DNA of 43,910 nucleotides from the NCBI GenBank assembly GCA_028708845.1, contig JAQVXZ010000020.1:1-43910 (forward strand), written 5' to 3'. Below are positions 43,605 through 43,910 of this stretch, piece by piece. The notes under the pieces were generated by a model, which saw only the letters and a program-made list of their open reading frames with translations, did no database searches and had not been told where the DNA came from. How positions within the stretch are numbered: the first letter of the stretch is position 1; every line of letters begins with the position of its first letter. A program made the position numbers and the translations under genes. Origin of the DNA: Bacteroidales bacterium. GTDB taxonomy: Bacteria > Bacteroidota > Bacteroidia > Bacteroidales > P3.

Positions 43605-43626
43605 TAAAAACAATTCTAAGACATGA
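43504..43626 (+). CDS. Possible 40-residue heptad-repeat cationic peptide
   Basis: The repeat array is open from the ATG at 43504 to the TGA at 43624-43626. It would encode a 40-residue peptide of repeated KRRNN(L/S)(L/V) heptads, strongly basic with no acidic residue. Because the unit is 21 bp the frame is kept automatically, so this may be an accident of the repeat. There is no promoter box or ribosome-binding signal. A terminator follows at once. Low confidence. Confidence 0.2.
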   Translation: MKRSNNLLKRRNNLLKRRNNSVKRRNNSVKQRFNKNNSKT

Positions 43627-43660
43627 AAAAAGCGAAGCCATTTAATTGACTTCGCTTTTT
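43627..43660. terminator. Bidirectional terminator
   Basis: AAAAAGCGAAG, a 12-nt loop, CTTCGCTTTTT: an 11-bp perfect stem with A and T tails on either side. It serves the proline dehydrogenase gene and the converging minus-strand rny remnant. Confidence 0.88.
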
Positions 43661-43704
43661 ATATTTTATTCTACTTCTTAGTAGATAATAGTTGTTTTAT
43701 TTAT

Positions 43705-43910
43705 TTATTTAGCGTAGTTTACGGCTCTTGTTTCTCTAATTACCGTTACTTTAATCATACCTGGGAATACCATTTCGGATTGTATCTCCTGACTTTGACA
43801 AAGATTCACCCTAACAGGATTTCCAGAAATCATCATCAAACAATTTCTCTATAGATTTGTGATTTTGAGTAAGTATCATTGTTTTTGTCATCGTCTCATT
43901 GCTTAATGGT
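43705..43910 (-). pseudogene. rny: 3' end of a decayed ribonuclease Y gene (runs off the right edge)
   Basis: The minus strand ends with [20 protein letters not shown] and YAK, which is the highly conserved C-terminus of ribonuclease Y. Upstream the frame holds [12 protein letters not shown], a poor version of the usual C-F-A-I-Q-A-G-R-E-V-R-V of the KH-type region. About 15-20 residues that normally separate it from the terminal segment are missing, and a stop appears at 43849-43851. Continuing needs a frameshift into the other frame (HKSIEK, matching the usual GVEK). So the visible part shows one frameshift and at least one deletion. Rny is a membrane-anchored endoRNase that starts mRNA decay. 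Either the gene is degrading, this is a partial duplicate, or this end of the assembly has errors. Confidence 0.62.

Noticed and set aside
43811-43910. Separate partial minus-strand gene in the frame ending at 43811
   Set aside because: Its HKSIEK segment fits the expected position in ribonuclease Y, so it is better read as the frameshifted part of the rny remnant.

Overview
The window is AT-rich bacterial DNA that reads as Bacteroidota, most likely Bacteroidales. The evidence is the repeated promoter box TAnnTTTG, two type IX secretion (T9SS) cargo proteins with different sorting domains, HU-related proteins, a VirE_N-type primase, a GH3-family protein and SufE. I see no rRNA, tRNA, CRISPR array, transposase or integrase. 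All statements come from reading the sequence and translations; no database search was run.

Layout. (1) 1-8.2 kb is accessory: the start of a type I restriction methylase gene (hsdM, minus strand), a decayed Sel1-repeat gene between two GC-rich palindromes, an unrecognised 314-residue protein, then a replicon-like module (iteron-like repeats, small ORF, VirE_N primase, SF3 helicase, HU-related protein), and an XRE-ImmA/IrrE-PIN operon. (2) 8.3-13.1 kb: a non-catalytic M16 peptidase homologue, a T9SS type B cargo protein, a ComB-like phosphatase and a metallo-beta-lactamase-fold hydrolase. (3) 13.2-17.2 kb: a sulfur/redox operon encoding a four-module CoA-disulfide-reductase/rhodanese/TusA/DsrE fusion, a methyltransferase, a thioredoxin and a MarR regulator, with an inverted repeat over the promoter -33 element. 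A Cys-type glutathione peroxidase follows. (4) 18.1-21.1 kb, minus strand: a second, paralogous HU-helicase module with an unrecognised 197-residue protein where the first has its primase. (5) 21.6-24.3 kb, minus strand: a lipoprotein, an ECF sigma factor and a membrane glycosyltransferase. (6) 24.3-29.6 kb: a tight operon tgt - LptF/G permease - GH3 - sufE - OppC-like permease. (7) 30.3-42.1 kb: one 3,932-residue T9SS type A surface protein. (8) 42.3-43.9 kb: proline dehydrogenase, a 21-bp repeat array, a bidirectional terminator, and the 3' end of what looks like a decayed ribonuclease Y gene.

Most interesting signal: the two HU-helicase modules face each other 12 kb apart. They share gene order, a nearly identical HU promoter, a similar HU leader containing a small palindrome with a compensatory base change, and AGTTAC-type inverted repeats just 3' of each helicase gene. 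The first also has two 34-bp tripartite TTCGATA repeats around an AT-rich palindrome. Together this looks like a replication or maintenance module with its own cis elements. A second large-scale pattern is a sawtooth G+T versus A+C strand bias that ignores gene direction and resets near repeat-rich intergenic regions.
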